Origin: Gelatoporia subvermispora B | Taxonomy: Eukaryota > Basidiomycota > Agaricomycetes > Polyporales > Gelatoporiaceae | Reading direction: 5' to 3' | Length of the DNA stretch: 64,000 bases | Assembly (NCBI GenBank): GCA_000320605.2 | Contig: KB445800.1 | Span: forward strand, 1,205,374-1,269,373 | Part shown: positions 34,073 through 45,353 of the stretch, piece by piece | Layout: the number at the start of each line of letters is the position of its first letter | Position numbering within the stretch: position 1 is the stretch's first letter | Position numbers and translations under genes: made by a program | The notes under the pieces: generated by a model | The model's database searches: none | Seen by the model: only the letters and a program-made list of their open reading frames with translations | Told to the model about the DNA's origin: nothing

Positions 34073-37000
34073 ATGGACCCGACTCCAGCCGTCGCAGCGC
34101 CCGCCCTGTTCTCGCTCGAAGGAAAGAACGTGCTCATCACCGGCGCGACCCGAGGTACGTCTTTGTACGCGACGCCGCCCCTCGCGTCGGGCGTCCCCGT
34201 TCAGGATTGTTCTGATGTTCCTTATTTTGTGTTCTGCGTGCCGTCTTACACCCGCCCGCACGACTTGCTCCCGACCACCACCCACCTTTTGACTCCTGGC
34301 CTGCCCACGTTCGTATGTACATTCAGGCATCGGCGCCGCCTGTGCGCTCGCCCTCGCCGACGCGGGCGCGCACATTTGCCTTGTACGCCGCCCAGGTGCT
34401 CCAGAGGATCCGACCACCACCACGTTGACCGCACGTGGAACCTCACCGACCGTCGTCGAATGTGACCTCGCCGACTTGGACGCCGTCCGGACGCTCTTCG
34501 ACCGCGCCCTCGCTGCGGTGGGCGGCGAGATCCACGTCCTCGTCAACTGCGCGGGCATCCAGCGACGCGCGCCCGCGGTGGACTTCCCGGAGAAAGATTG
34601 GGACGAGGTGAGTGCGGCTCCGATCCCTACGTACGTTCGGGCGCAATCCCGGTGCAGGACGATGCAGAATGCGGACGGGATTCACGGTGCCCGATTTGGG
34701 CGCGCCTTCGACCTGAGGTTTGGCTGGGTGCGAAGCGGTGCAAATTGACGACGATACACGTTGCGATCTGGGCGGGCTGGACAGGCCCCGCGCGTGGCAT
34801 TCATTTGCGATGAGCCGCCAAACTGGGCCACTCCTCCCGGCGGGACCCTGCGAACGCTTCCAGCGAGCGAGAGAGGCGCACACGCACAGTGCGGTGCCTC
34901 TGGCAGCGGCATGCGTGCGTGACGCGCACGCTTCTGCTTCTGCGCCTGCTTGTTCCCGCCAAAGCCCCTTCTGCGCTCGCCTTTTCACTCGTTCACTCGC
35001 CGCGGCTGCTTCCTCCGCGCGTACGTGCAGGCTGCTTGCTTCGTTGCCCCATCGAGCGGCGCGCGTCCAGGCCCACGCGTTCGTATCTCGCCGGATCGGG
35101 CGGTGCGCATCCGCGTCATGGTGGTAGCCTAGCCCTGGCGATGCGGTGGTTCGCGAGTTCGCGTTCGACGATCTGGACTGCGCCCGCGCGCTGGGGCGCA
35201 ATGGGGCATCGTGGACGCAATGTGAACGCGAGGGCACTCGCACGCGCTGGATCTGGGACACACGCCGCGCATCTGGAATGTTCAGCAACGTACCATCGGG
35301 GCATTGTGCCATTCGCGCCATCCGCCATTTGTCCGTCGAGCAAGGAAAAGCCCTGGCTGGCACACCCTCGAGCGACATCCTGCCAGGGCGCAGTGGAGCG
35401 ATAGATCTCGACGGTACCTTCGACACAAGCTGCTGCCTGACGGGAGCCCTGCACGTGTGCGCCCTGTCCCTGCCAGAGTACCCTGCCCGCTGGAGACGCA
35501 TCGCGCATCTCGCGGCTCTGGGCAAGCGCGGCCACCCACGTACAGCCGGGGACGACCTCGCCGCCGAGGATGTCTCCGTTCTGCCGCGCGGGCGCGGGCT
35601 TCCGCATCCGTGCAGACAGCCGGGACAGCGCGTCGCCTGACGTTCCATCGCATTCGAGCGGTCTCGAGACGCGCGCGCGCAGATCTGGGGCACCGTGCTA
35701 GTCGCGGTTTATCGCGCATGACGCGTCGTTGATCCCTGGCACGCTGCACTGCTCGCGACACGGTGCCAATGCATGCGACGCGATACGCCGATACGCATTG
35801 CTCGGGGACGAGGCTTGCCTATCGCGCGGTGCGCATCGCTGCCCATCGCGGCAGCCGCGTCTCCCCATCGTATTGGGGACGCTGCACGTTGTTTGCCCCG
35901 TCAGACTTGGCCGCCGCCGTCGTCGTCGCCCGCGCACCCCGCCGCCTCCCGCCGCGCCGCCGCCTTCTTGTCTTCCCGACCCTGCGTTGCGCTTCGCAGG
36001 CACTCGCGGCTTCGCGCCCTGCCTGCCTAATAAGGAGCGCGCACATCATGCGTCATGGCACGTCACCGGCGAGCGCGTCCTTCCCGGGGGGCGATCGCCG
36101 ATCGCAAGGCTCGCACGTCCACGCTTATGCTCGCACGCTTTTGACGTCACGCGGGCGTGCGCTGCCTGGGCTCGCCAGAACGGGCGCACAGGGGATCGTC
36201 GCGCCTTCGCTGGCCGGGTTCTCGTTGCAATGCGTTTCCCCAGCTGCTGCGCGGTGGTTCCCCTCTTTCTGTTCTGCGATTCTGATGTGCGGCCTTCCGA
36301 CGCGGCGTGCCTGCAGGAGGCCTGGGCGGGGGACATCAGCTTCGCGGCGTTGCCGTACTCGCGCCGCTGCACGCAGAAGCGCATTTGGCCGGCAGCGTTT
36401 TAGCTCTCTCTCCCACCCATAGCGCACGGCGCGCCTGCGCTCCTCCGTTTGAGTTTTGCATTTTAAATTTTGAATTTTGGGTTTCCCACTGATCTGCCGC
36501 ACTGCGCTCGCACACAACTGTTGCACCTTGAGCTGCATGATGTCCAGCCGTCCGCACTCTCCCCCTGCATTTCCAACCTGGCGTTGCATCCTCGGTTTCA
36601 GCGCTGACTAGTCCCCCCGCGCGCAGGTGCTCGATGTGAACCTCAAGTCCGTCTGGCTCCTCTCTCAGGCAGCGGGCCGGCACATGGTGCCGCTGCGCCG
36701 CGGCAAGATCATCAACTTTTGCTCGCTCCTCACCTTCCAGGTGCGTGCACTCTCCACTGCGCGGTGGGCATAGCACTTAGAACAACCGCCTCTGCAGGGC
36801 GGCTTCACGGTGCCGGCGTACGCTGCAGCAAAGGGCGCGCTCGGGCAGCTGACCAAGGCGCTCAGCAACGAGTGGAGCAAGCACAACGTCCAGGTGAACG
36901 GGATCTGCCCGGGGTATATCGCGACCGACATGTGCGTGCCGGTTGTCTAGATCTCGTTTATTGTGCAGGCTCGTGAAACGGACATCGGGACATCGGGTGA

Positions 37001-37633
37001 TCGTGCCAAAGGGCCCCCCGGCGAACAAATGGACGAGAGCGCCGGATCACTGCGCGAGACAGCATGCACGGCGGGCAGGCGCTCTGGTGCTTATATCTGC
37101 GGTGCGCGCGGCCTGCATTTCTGGGCAACCATCACTCCTTCATTCCTGCACGCACGGCTGCAGCGCAAGACAAAAGCAGCCCAGGAGCACCTTGTGGTTC
37201 GCCTCGCGATCTGCGGGGCAGCGCTGCTTCGTCGGCACCACTGCCTCCGCGCCGCCCCTCCATTCTTTTTCTCCATGCCCAACGCGTCCTAGCCCCGCTG
37301 ACACGCTTTGTGGTGACATCGTTCAGGAACGAGAAGCTGCTCCAGGACCCCGAGCGGCTGCGCCAGATCTCGGAGCGCATCCCGGCGGGGCGGTGGGGCG
37401 CGCCTGCAGACTTTGCGGGGCCAGTCGTCTTCCTCGCGAGCGCGGCAAGCCAGTATGTGTGCGGCGAGCTTCTGGTGGTCGATGGCGTAAGTCTGCTCCG
37501 TTCACGCCAAGTTTCCGCTGTGCTGGGCTCCCCGCCCTCGTTCGGGGTATTTGGGAGCTCTGCGCGCGGGTCATGCGACTGGCAACACGATAGGGCTGAC
37601 TCACGGTGTTTGCAGGGGTGGATGGGCCGGTAG
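34073..37633 (+). CDS. Short-chain dehydrogenase, 2-deoxy-D-gluconate 3-dehydrogenase-like, with a 2-kb intron
   Basis: There are six exons: 34073-34154, 34327-34607, 36627-36740, 36798-36931, 37327-37486 and 37616-37633, giving 262 residues. It is a classical SDR. The cofactor motif TGATRGIGA spans intron 1. NCAG, the serine region [10 protein letters not shown], the catalytic Tyr-x3-Lys in PAYAAAK, and PGYIATDM follow. The closest family by feel is KduD-like (2-deoxy-gluconate or ketouronate oxidoreductases) and related sugar-acid enzymes. Intron 2 is 2019 bp (34608-36626), with a strong donor (GTGAGT), a branch-like CTGACTA and a C-rich acceptor. Intron 4 is 395 bp. All phases fit. The start is the ATG at 34073 (GTGATGG context). 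The gene is divergent from the zinc dehydrogenase, suggesting linked sugar metabolism, which is inference. Confidence 0.87.
34608..36626 (+). other. 2019-bp GC-rich intron of the SDR gene
   Basis: Long open frames occur here on both strands (up to 416 codons). They are Arg/Ala/Pro-rich, overlap each other and carry no domain, as expected from stop-poor GC-rich DNA. A short A/T-rich patch lies at about 36450-36480. There are no terminal repeats or transposase. Confidence 0.6.
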
Positions 37634-39330
37634 GAGCGCGACGGCCGACGGGGCAAGCTGGGACGCGGTGGAGAAGGTGGAGAGATACAGCGGCCACGAG
37701 TGCGCCCAGACAGGACCCGGTGGTATGCGCGAGCGTGTGGTGTGCCAGCGTACGGCGATGTACGAATAGTATGCGGTATCGTTACGGTATGCGTGCCCCC
37801 GACGTCGACACCATCCAGCGCAAGCCGTGCAGAGCACCACCTCTGCACCGGCGCGAAACGAAACTCAGCACAGACTGTGTACCGCACGGTCGCGTCTCGC
37901 GGGAGCGCCCGGCGTCCTGATTGACCGCCCCCGCGGAAGGCGGGCCGGAGATACGACAGGCGAGGAAATGAAGCGCTTCGCGATTAGACGGAGCCAGATC
38001 CCATCGCGCCGCGTCTCTTTCGCTGCCTCGTTTCTGTTTTTGTGCGTTACCGTTCCGCGCGGCTGCCTGCGACGAAAATGCGACGAAATGCGACAGCGGG
38101 CCTCGTGCTGCTCCCGCGTGCGTGCTCTGGGCCCGCCTGGCTTGGCACCATGGCGTAATGCCAGATGCACCTGCCCCGCGGCCGCGCCCTCCCCAGGCCG
38201 TGCCTGCTGTTCCCGCGGTCTGCCAGCTGCGAGCAGGCGGCCCGGGCAGCGTGCGGGCGTGTTTCGCAGCGTCGCATGCGTACGAGGAATGCAATGATGG
38301 GCCATGGGCCGAGAAGACGAGTGCGCGAGGGTGCGAGAGAGTGCAGTGGGCGGCGCGCCGGGCCGGGGCGAGCACGGACGTGGTTCTGAGCTTCGTGCAG
38401 CCGGCGGAGGCGAGATCAGAATGCAGCCTCTAGCGGGCTTCTGATCCTGCTGCCCTCGACTCTCGCACTCGTCCTTCGCGCAAGTGCTGGTGCTCGTACG
38501 AGGCCGCGAGCAGGCGCGCGAGATCTGGGGCACGCGGCAGATTGGGAGCAGTGCGCTGGCCCTGGCCCTGGACAATCTCCGGCGCAGCGAGATCAGATTC
38601 GCGGTGCGGTGGGAAGGACAGCAAGGCGGGCCTGCGGACGCGCGCGCCTGCGTGCGAGGTGCCGAGCAATGCGCGGGTCACGGGGCGTGGCGGACCACTT
38701 CGATTGCGTTGGGGAGCGAGCGCGGCGTGCAGGTGGGCGGATGGGCTAGATAGAAACGTTCTGATCTGCCCCGCGAGGATTCCTCGACGATATCCGTGAC
38801 CGGCGCACCATAATTACTATTGAGCCATCATCACTGGCCTCAAGATGGGCCACGCATATGAACATCCATTTCGTTCATTTTGGCCATTGGAGGACATGGC
38901 ACGCACGCTCTCCGTGCGCGCTGCTGATGCAGCCCCGCGCAGTCATCATCCCGTGAACCTGGAATACCCGAACGTCTGAACATCTGGAGTCTGAACGCGA
39001 ACCCTGCGTGCGCACGCGCGCGGCGCGGGCATCCGCAGGCACCCCAGTTCCTCCGGGCCCGGCACTGCATGCTGCGCGCGTCCCTGCCTGCCTCGCGCAT
39101 CGCGCCTGACAGGGCATCAGATGGATCCATGTTTACAGTTTCGCGGTCTGCGCGCGGCTCGGGCTCCCGGCGGCCTGCCCCCTGCGCGAAGACCGAGCAA
39201 TTGAAATCGAAATACCACAGGCACGACAGGTCGAACAGTGCCCAGCGTCTGCACACGCATTTTTGGCTCACGGTCGCGCGGTGCTGGCGGGGTGTATGTT
39301 TGAACGCACAACGGACATACACTCGTATAT

Positions 39331-39541
39331 CTGCCGAGTAAGTGCTGAACTTACCGCGGAAACAGATTGCATAATTCAGGTAAGCTCATCGGCCAGCACT
39401 GGTGGAGTCTGGACATTTGGGAATTGTTCGGAAAGTCCAGTTGAACCCCATAGGTCCCCTATAAATCCGGAGTTATCCTGGAAAAATTACCCTAGCACCA
39501 TGCAATTTTTGGCTGTGGTAAGTCGAGCACTTATCCGGCAG
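39331..39541. mobile_element. Small inverted-repeat element (211 bp), MITE-like
   Basis: The 25-bp ends (39331-39355 and 39517-39541) are inverted copies matching at about 21 positions. Each begins CTGCCG and contains TAAGTGCT and ACTTACC. The interior is more A/T-rich than the surroundings and has no open frame. Target duplications are not obvious, so it may be a folded-back or miniature element of unknown type. Confidence 0.5.
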
Positions 39542-41544
39542 ACCATGTATGGGTGGATGCCCGGGACATCGGGGCCACTCGTATGCGGGTCACGTGCCGT
39601 CGATGAAGGGCGACCTGCAGGGTCAGGTGGATGAAGACGATAAGTTTGCAACTCTATCCTGACGATCTGAATGCAGGTGTGCGCGATATATCTGCTGCTC
39701 CCGCAAAATCGGGCTGCGCTTCGCGTCTAGTCGTCAGAGAGGCTTGCGCGGCGATAGACGAGCTGCAGGCTGCACTTCAAGCTCCCGATCTGCGAGTCGG
39801 GCGACGGGTGTGCAAGGCGCGAATCCGCAGTCTCCGCGGACGCATCCCCCAGGGCGACGAACCGGTATAAGTCTCGCAGATCGGCACGGAGACGAAATTT
39901 GCAACACCGGAGCTTGCGCTGCTTATCGAACGAAGGCGTCGAAGGCGCCGCTGACCGGGCACCGCGACCCACTGCGTCCTCGAGTACTTCCTGACTTCCA
40001 GCCTGCGTGCCAGTGCGGTGCCCGCCTCGCCCTGGCCGCCCCGAAACGCGAGCTCGGAGGCAGCTAGGTACCCGGGCGGTGCACAAGGCACGTACGTCCG
40101 GTTGCGAATCCCGGGTATGTGCAGTACATACCCACTAGACGCTGCGCGCAGGCAGAGATACGGGCGCGACCCAGAAGACCGTGGCTACGAACGTGGCCGG
40201 GCAACAGTGCCGCGGGCTTTGGGAGACCTTCTGCGCCCTTCGCGCGCCCGCGATGTGCAGCGAGGAGCGAGGCCCGAGGCCCGAGCTCCAGCTCCCAAGC
40301 CCCAAGGCCCGACCGGCAGCGGAGAACGTGCGGGTGGTGGTTCGCTGCCGCTTTGCAGAACCTGCGAACCTCGAAGGACGCGCTGCGAAGACGGGGAGGC
40401 TCGACTGCAGGCGCAGCGGGTCGTCCGGCGGACGAAAATCTGGGATGCGCTTCGAATTCTGAGCGCGGAGTTTTTGAGGCGCGAACCGCGGGGCTGACAG
40501 CGGATCAGAGTTGTACGCCCCGGGGCGGAATGCAGATGGCCATGGCCATGTGCCGGGGACAAGATACCAAGATATGACGCCCGTACGCCTGCGACGCAGC
40601 GTCCGTAGCCTAAGAGACATCGTGCGATCGCTGGCTGCCGGATTTCTCTGCAACATGCAGCTCGGAGAAACCTCAGACAGAATCTGGGAAAGGACCAAGG
40701 TCGTAGCGTCGCCCGTGTAACTATGGCGCACAATGCGTCACCCGCCTGCGTGCTCTGCGGCGATACCAGGACGATAGAAGCGGGCACTATTCCAGCAGCA
40801 CGTTCTCTCCGCCTCCGCCACGGACAACGCAGTGGTTTCAGGCGGACTTCCGACGAGAGGGCCCAGGCGCTGCACGCACCGGCATCTGCAGCTGCACGTC
40901 GGCGCTCAGATAGGGCACTGCCGACATATCAGACACAACGTGTCCGGCGCAGCGAGGCGGGCACATCGCGCTGTATCTGGCTCGTGCACACGTATCTGGC
41001 TTCGCGCGCGCGGGACTGAGGGCTTAGAAGGCGGCACCACCAGAGACCCGTGCGCCTGCACACTGATCGCTCGCACGCATCCAACCCAGAGCGCCAACAT
41101 TATAGAATTTGGGCTTCTTGACAAGACGAACGAGCGAGGACCGGGCCTGGAGCCCGTTCTCGTAGCAGCCCAGCTCGCCCTGCCCGATCGCGCACAGACA
41201 CCACAATGGAGGCCTGCGCCCCTGCATGCTGGGAAACGGCGAGCCGAGGCGCAGAAGCAGCAGCTCGGGCGAGACGGACGTCTAGAGAGCGGGCAACCGG
41301 TGCTTCTCTTCCCAAGGCTATTGAAAGTTTGTTCCCTGCTATGTGTGGCGCCCCATCAGCATTCAGCGAAGCGTGGGACTGGGGGCTCCGTGGGGCGTGT
41401 GAGCCAAGAGGCGCGCACAGAACGCTCGCGGAGCCATACACGTCGCACTTAAAAGCCTGAAGTACGATGGCCGTCCAGGAAGAGAGGAACTTAGTATGGG
41501 CCGCAGAGCGTAGGCGCGCGGGCTCGACGCCGTACACGTGTTTA

Positions 41545-41562
41545 GGTGCGGGTGCGGGTGCG
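41545..41562. repeat. Three-unit GGTGCG repeat
   Basis: Three direct copies of the hexamer occur in the GC-rich spacer. Confidence 0.8.
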
Positions 41563-41876
41563 GGAGAACGAGGCTAGTCCGAGAGTGGAGGATCTAAACC
41601 TACCTGAGGGGCGAGCGTATCCGAGGTATACTTGCTTCAACTAATCTTGGGCAGCGGTCGTAGATGGTACAAGAGAAGAAGCGGGAACACATGTTGGCGC
41701 CCGCAAGAAGCGGAGAACGAGACGATCACCAAAGGAAATCTAGGTAACAAAAGGGTCCGCCAGATCGAGTATATGCATTGCGAAGCGATCGTGATATAGA
41801 GTACAGTCCATGCGACAGCGAGAACAGCAGATAAGTTAACAAGGTACATCGAACCCAGGAAAGGACAGGGCAGGCA

Positions 41877-42737
41877 TTAGGGTGAAACGGCGTCCGAGTC
41901 GAGAGTGTCGTAGGATGCGAGGGTCGTGCCGATAGCATATTCACTGGACAGCTCGCCAGGTGATTTCCCGGAGAGGGTCGAGGACGTGATTTCGGACATA
42001 TCAGGGGTATAAGGGTACTGCGAAGGCATTAAAACGAGGACGGCGACTTGTGCAACTTCCCTCAGCTGTGGCTGAAGTGAGAGCGCTTGTTCGATCGAGT
42101 CGGTTCTTGGATCGGCGGGAATTTGCCTACGAAGGGTCGGTCTGAGTGCTGAGCATGAACATGGATATCATACCAGATATTCCGTCTCCAGAGAGTTTGC
42201 ATCTTCGGGCCAGACTCCGGCTGCGGCTGCGGATTTTGGGCGCCAGACTCAGAGACAAGCGTATTGTTCCGTTGCAAGGTCACGGACAGAGGCTGCAGGT
42301 TGTATGCGCCGCCACAGGCCTCCGAGGTCAGTCTCTGCAGGAAAAAACCAGAGGAGGTGACTTGCATGGATATCTGCCCACGAAGACCGCTGCGCTTTTG
42401 GCCACTCAACATCCGCATAGACGTCCCACAGGCGCGGTCTCCGCCGCCTGATCCTCGCCTCCTCCGCCTGCCGCGTCCCCGCCCGGCGTCGTCTCCGCCG
42501 TGCCAACGTCCAGCGCTGCCATGCCATGCCTCCAACCAGAAACCCCCCGAATAACGCCAGGAATACGATGAGGAAGCTGAAGATGAGCGTCGTGCTCGAG
42601 CTGTGCTGCGGAGAAGGCGCATCGTTTCCGGAGGCTTGCGCGGAGCTGTTCCCGCTCGACGAGTTCGACGCAAGTGGGGTGAAGAGGGGCGGGTAGGACT
42701 CGCCAGACGGCTGCGGGAACGGATCCGTCGTGTCCAT
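41877..42737 (-). CDS. Single-pass membrane protein C (diverged relative of A and B), function unknown
   Basis: There are three exons: 42366-42737, 42174-42292 and 41877-42126, giving 246 residues. The N-terminus is Pro/Ser/Asn-rich (MDTTDPFPQPSGES...), with a helix TLIFSFLIVFLALFGGFLVG, then RRRRRRAG and RRRRPRLWDVYADVEW. Exon 2 starts PLSVTLQRN and exon 3 contains VAQVAVLVLMPSQYPYTPD. Layout, intron 1 position (phase 0, directly before Pro-Leu-Ser-Val, matching Pro-Ile-Ala-Val in A and B), the Pro-x-Leu-Trp-Asp motif and the Met-Pro-Ser strand mark it as a relative of A and B. Intron 1 must use a GC donor (GCAAGT), since the nearby GT breaks phase. Intron 2 (47 bp) is inferred from phase and is less certain. 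The tail is rich in Ser/Thr/Asp. Confidence 0.65.
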
Positions 42738-43897
42738 TGCATTAGGGTATGCGTCGCCCTCAGAGGGAGGACCGAGAGAGGGAAGGGAAGCACTTTCAGT
42801 TGCGCGCTCGGTCTAGCGCCACCGTCGGCTATAATCGTTGTGGTCGTGGGACAAGATCGGACGCTGTTGTTGTTCAGCTCGAGAGAACGTTGCTCCAGAC
42901 TACATCGAGCAGATGCGCAACAGCGATGCCAGACGTTGCATACAGAGTTCGTCGAATGAAAAGGCGGGTGCAAGGTGCATCTTGACCTGTGATCTCTTGT
43001 GATGCGGCGAAAACATCTGGACGCCTCGAAGCCAGTTGCCGCCGGCAAAAGAGTCGGAAAAGGTTGAGTGGCGCGTCGTCAATATTTTAATCCAGAGTCC
43101 TACTGAGATGCGCTGGTTTTTGTGTACACTCGTAGCACCTAGACTAAGCACCTTCACAATCATATCGAAGGGTTCTCTTCGAATCTATGTGATCTCAAAC
43201 AGTACATCTGTCTCTGCAGCATAGCCGATGCCAGACTGGCAACAATGCGGTGCAGGAATAGAGATAGCTGTATCAGCTGTATATCCCGTCCGTAAATCCA
43301 TCGCGCACGCTGCAAAAATAAAGATACCCGTTTCCAACTAACAGAGCGACATTCCCCCGGATCACGGCGTATCAATCTACGTTCCTTGCTCATGATGCAA
43401 TCCGGACTTTGCACGTCAGCGATGCATTCCAGGTTTCTGCGGCTTGCAGTCCATCGACTGATTTCCACCGGCAACTGGGCAGCGCGGAACTTGTTCGTCC
43501 GGAGACAGGCGCCGCTGAGATCGCAGAACGCAAAGATGCGACGGGGTATGGGCGCCATCACAGACAGCTAGGCACGCATGATCTTGATGATCGAAAGAGT
43601 GCATCGCTGACATGTGTTTATACACTTTGGAGGGTTATGGCCAGAACTTCCGAGATACCGCTATATATATCACTCCTGTAAGGAGCCTCTTCGATGCGGC
43701 GAGGGAGACTCTGTAGTCGTTACGAACGCAACTTACTTAAGCGGACAAGAAATGTATATGAATTGCTCGGAAACCGCCTGGAAATCATATTATTGGCGGC
43801 ACGTGAACATACAAAATGGTGTTTTCCAACTGAGAACACACCCGCTGCCACGTTGCATCGTACTCATGCTCCGTTGGCTATAGTCGTCATCGAGGAT
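42738..43897. other. Intergenic region
   Basis: This holds the promoter of gene C and the 3' flank of the cyclophilin. GC content drops back to the genome-like level near 43 kb. No gene is recognised. Confidence 0.45.
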
Positions 43898-44629
43898 TCA
43901 CACAGTGCCGCAGTCAGCAATGATGATGTTGCCCCTGGTGCGGCCGGACGCAGTGCCGAAGGACTCGATTTTCTTGACGACATCCATGCCTTCAACGACT
44001 TCACCTGCAGATCGATTCGACGAGATCAAGGTGTGGCATCCCACACCACAGGAATGGGCGTACCGAAAGCAACATGTTGACCGTCGAGCCAGTCGGCGGC
44101 AACCATGGTAATGAAGAATTGCGAACCGTTTGTATCCCGTCCGGTATTCGACATTGACAGGATACCCGGTTTCAAATGTCCAGTAAGCAGGCTTTCGTCT
44201 GCAAAATGACATCAACGATCCGTCCTCCTACGTAGACGATGTCATTACCGACCTTCAAACGTCTTACCATAGATAGACCAGCCCCCTGTCCCGTCGCCCT
44301 ACATAGTTTATCCGTCAGCACCGAACACCTGGTAGGCCTCAGGAGCACTTGCCTTTTCGAAGTCACCACCCTGGGCCATAAAGTTATAAATAACGCGATG
44401 AAACTTGCTGCCTTTGTACCCAAAGCCATACTCCCCCGTCACGAGCGCACGGAAGTTGTAAGTGGTCTTGGGAACGAGCATGTCGTAGAGAGTGAAGACG
44501 ATGCGCCCAACTGGCTTGCCATCGATTTCGATGTCGAACTGTGTTTGAGCCGGTAATCAGCAAGTCGCTTGGCCTTCCGTGTAGAGCGAATGTGGTCATG
44601 AGACTCACAAAGACGTCGGGCTGCGACAT
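43898..44629 (-). CDS. Cyclophilin A-type peptidyl-prolyl cis-trans isomerase
   Basis: There are five exons: 44609-44629, 44353-44538, 44253-44298, 44064-44198 and 43898-44004, giving 164 residues. It catalyses proline isomerisation and, as the cytosolic form, would be the cyclosporin target. Active-site features are [21 protein letters not shown], and the Trp and His in [12 protein letters not shown]. The end is [10 protein letters not shown]. No signal or retention motif is seen. The intron between exons 2 and 3 (44299-44352) starts with GC (GCAAGT) instead of GT, and phase and family alignment demand it. An in-frame ATG 24 bp upstream (44653) would add eight residues. I prefer MSQPDVFF, which matches the family. 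A proline usual in the FHRVIP motif is replaced by Tyr. Confidence 0.9.
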
Positions 44630-44653
44630 GAGAGTCTCAAAAGCGGCATCCAT

Positions 44654-45353
44654 GGTAGATCAGAGCCTCAGAGGGGAATAAATGCTGGTACGCCAGTGTG
44701 CGTTCTAAGAGGCTTTATGTTCTGCGCATTGATCCACAATCCAGCCCCGATTTTCGACAGGATATGCAGTCATGTCTCTCTTGGCACAGACTCTGATGCC
44801 GAGAGTACAAAGACTTTCGTCAAACTCGCATTGTTGGAAACTCAGCGGCATCTCGAGGAGACGCCCGTGCTTTTGGTAGGATGTTCATTTGTACTGCATT
44901 GTGCATTGTGCATTGATCTCTATCCCAGGGTATGTACCGATCAAGACTGCTACAGCTGGTAGGTTGGTGGACTGGCGCAGCTCAATGAGAAAGAGTAGTA
45001 TTCATAAAGGCCGAGAGATGTGCTAGAATAAGCTCACCGCCGAGATAGCAGTGTTATCATATCCTGATGATAAAATCCTCCCAAGACACCAGACGCCCAA
45101 ACAAATATTTGTTATTTGTGGCAGGTGCTCAGTGCCCTCTACAACACGACTGAGTATCTTGTGATAGGCAAGTGTCGCACGCGCGACATCTCCTCGCACG
45201 CCATGGGTCTGTGCATACAAACCAATCATGCATATACCAAACGTAGATCAGACTGTCCGTGACCGTCTTATGCTACAACATATAATACGATACTTCCCAT
45301 ATGCACCATATCGGTTTGGTGCCCTCTCTATATGGTCACACGGCGGGCCCCTT
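44654..45353. other. Intergenic region with the edge of the ABCC duplication
   Basis: About 45090-45250 resembles 57600-57720, downstream of the second ABCC gene (CAAATATTTGTTAT in both). The duplication therefore extends beyond the stop codons. No gene is seen. Confidence 0.5.

Larger units (their letters stand above)
37634..41876. other. 4.2-kb GC-rich region without recognised genes
   Basis: Only overlapping Arg/Ala/Pro-rich shadow frames are seen, with no splice-consistent protein and no family. It contains the inverted-repeat element at 39331-39541 and a short GGTGCG triplet repeat at 41545-41562. Confidence 0.5.

Noticed and set aside
34443..35693. 416-codon open frame on the minus strand
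   Set aside because: It lies mostly in the GC-rich SDR intron, is Arg/Ala/Pro-rich, overlaps other long frames on both strands and shows no domain. It is an effect of few stop codons in GC-rich DNA.
40135..40787. Two overlapping minus-strand frames of about 200 codons
   Set aside because: Both lie in GC-rich DNA, overlap plus-strand frames of similar length, and have no domain or splice support.
42249..42365. Reading through the first intron of gene C in the exon 1 frame
   Set aside because: It would give a tail unrelated to A and B and stop early. The GC-AG splice restores the conserved Pro-Leu-Ser-Val continuation and the Met-Pro-Ser end.
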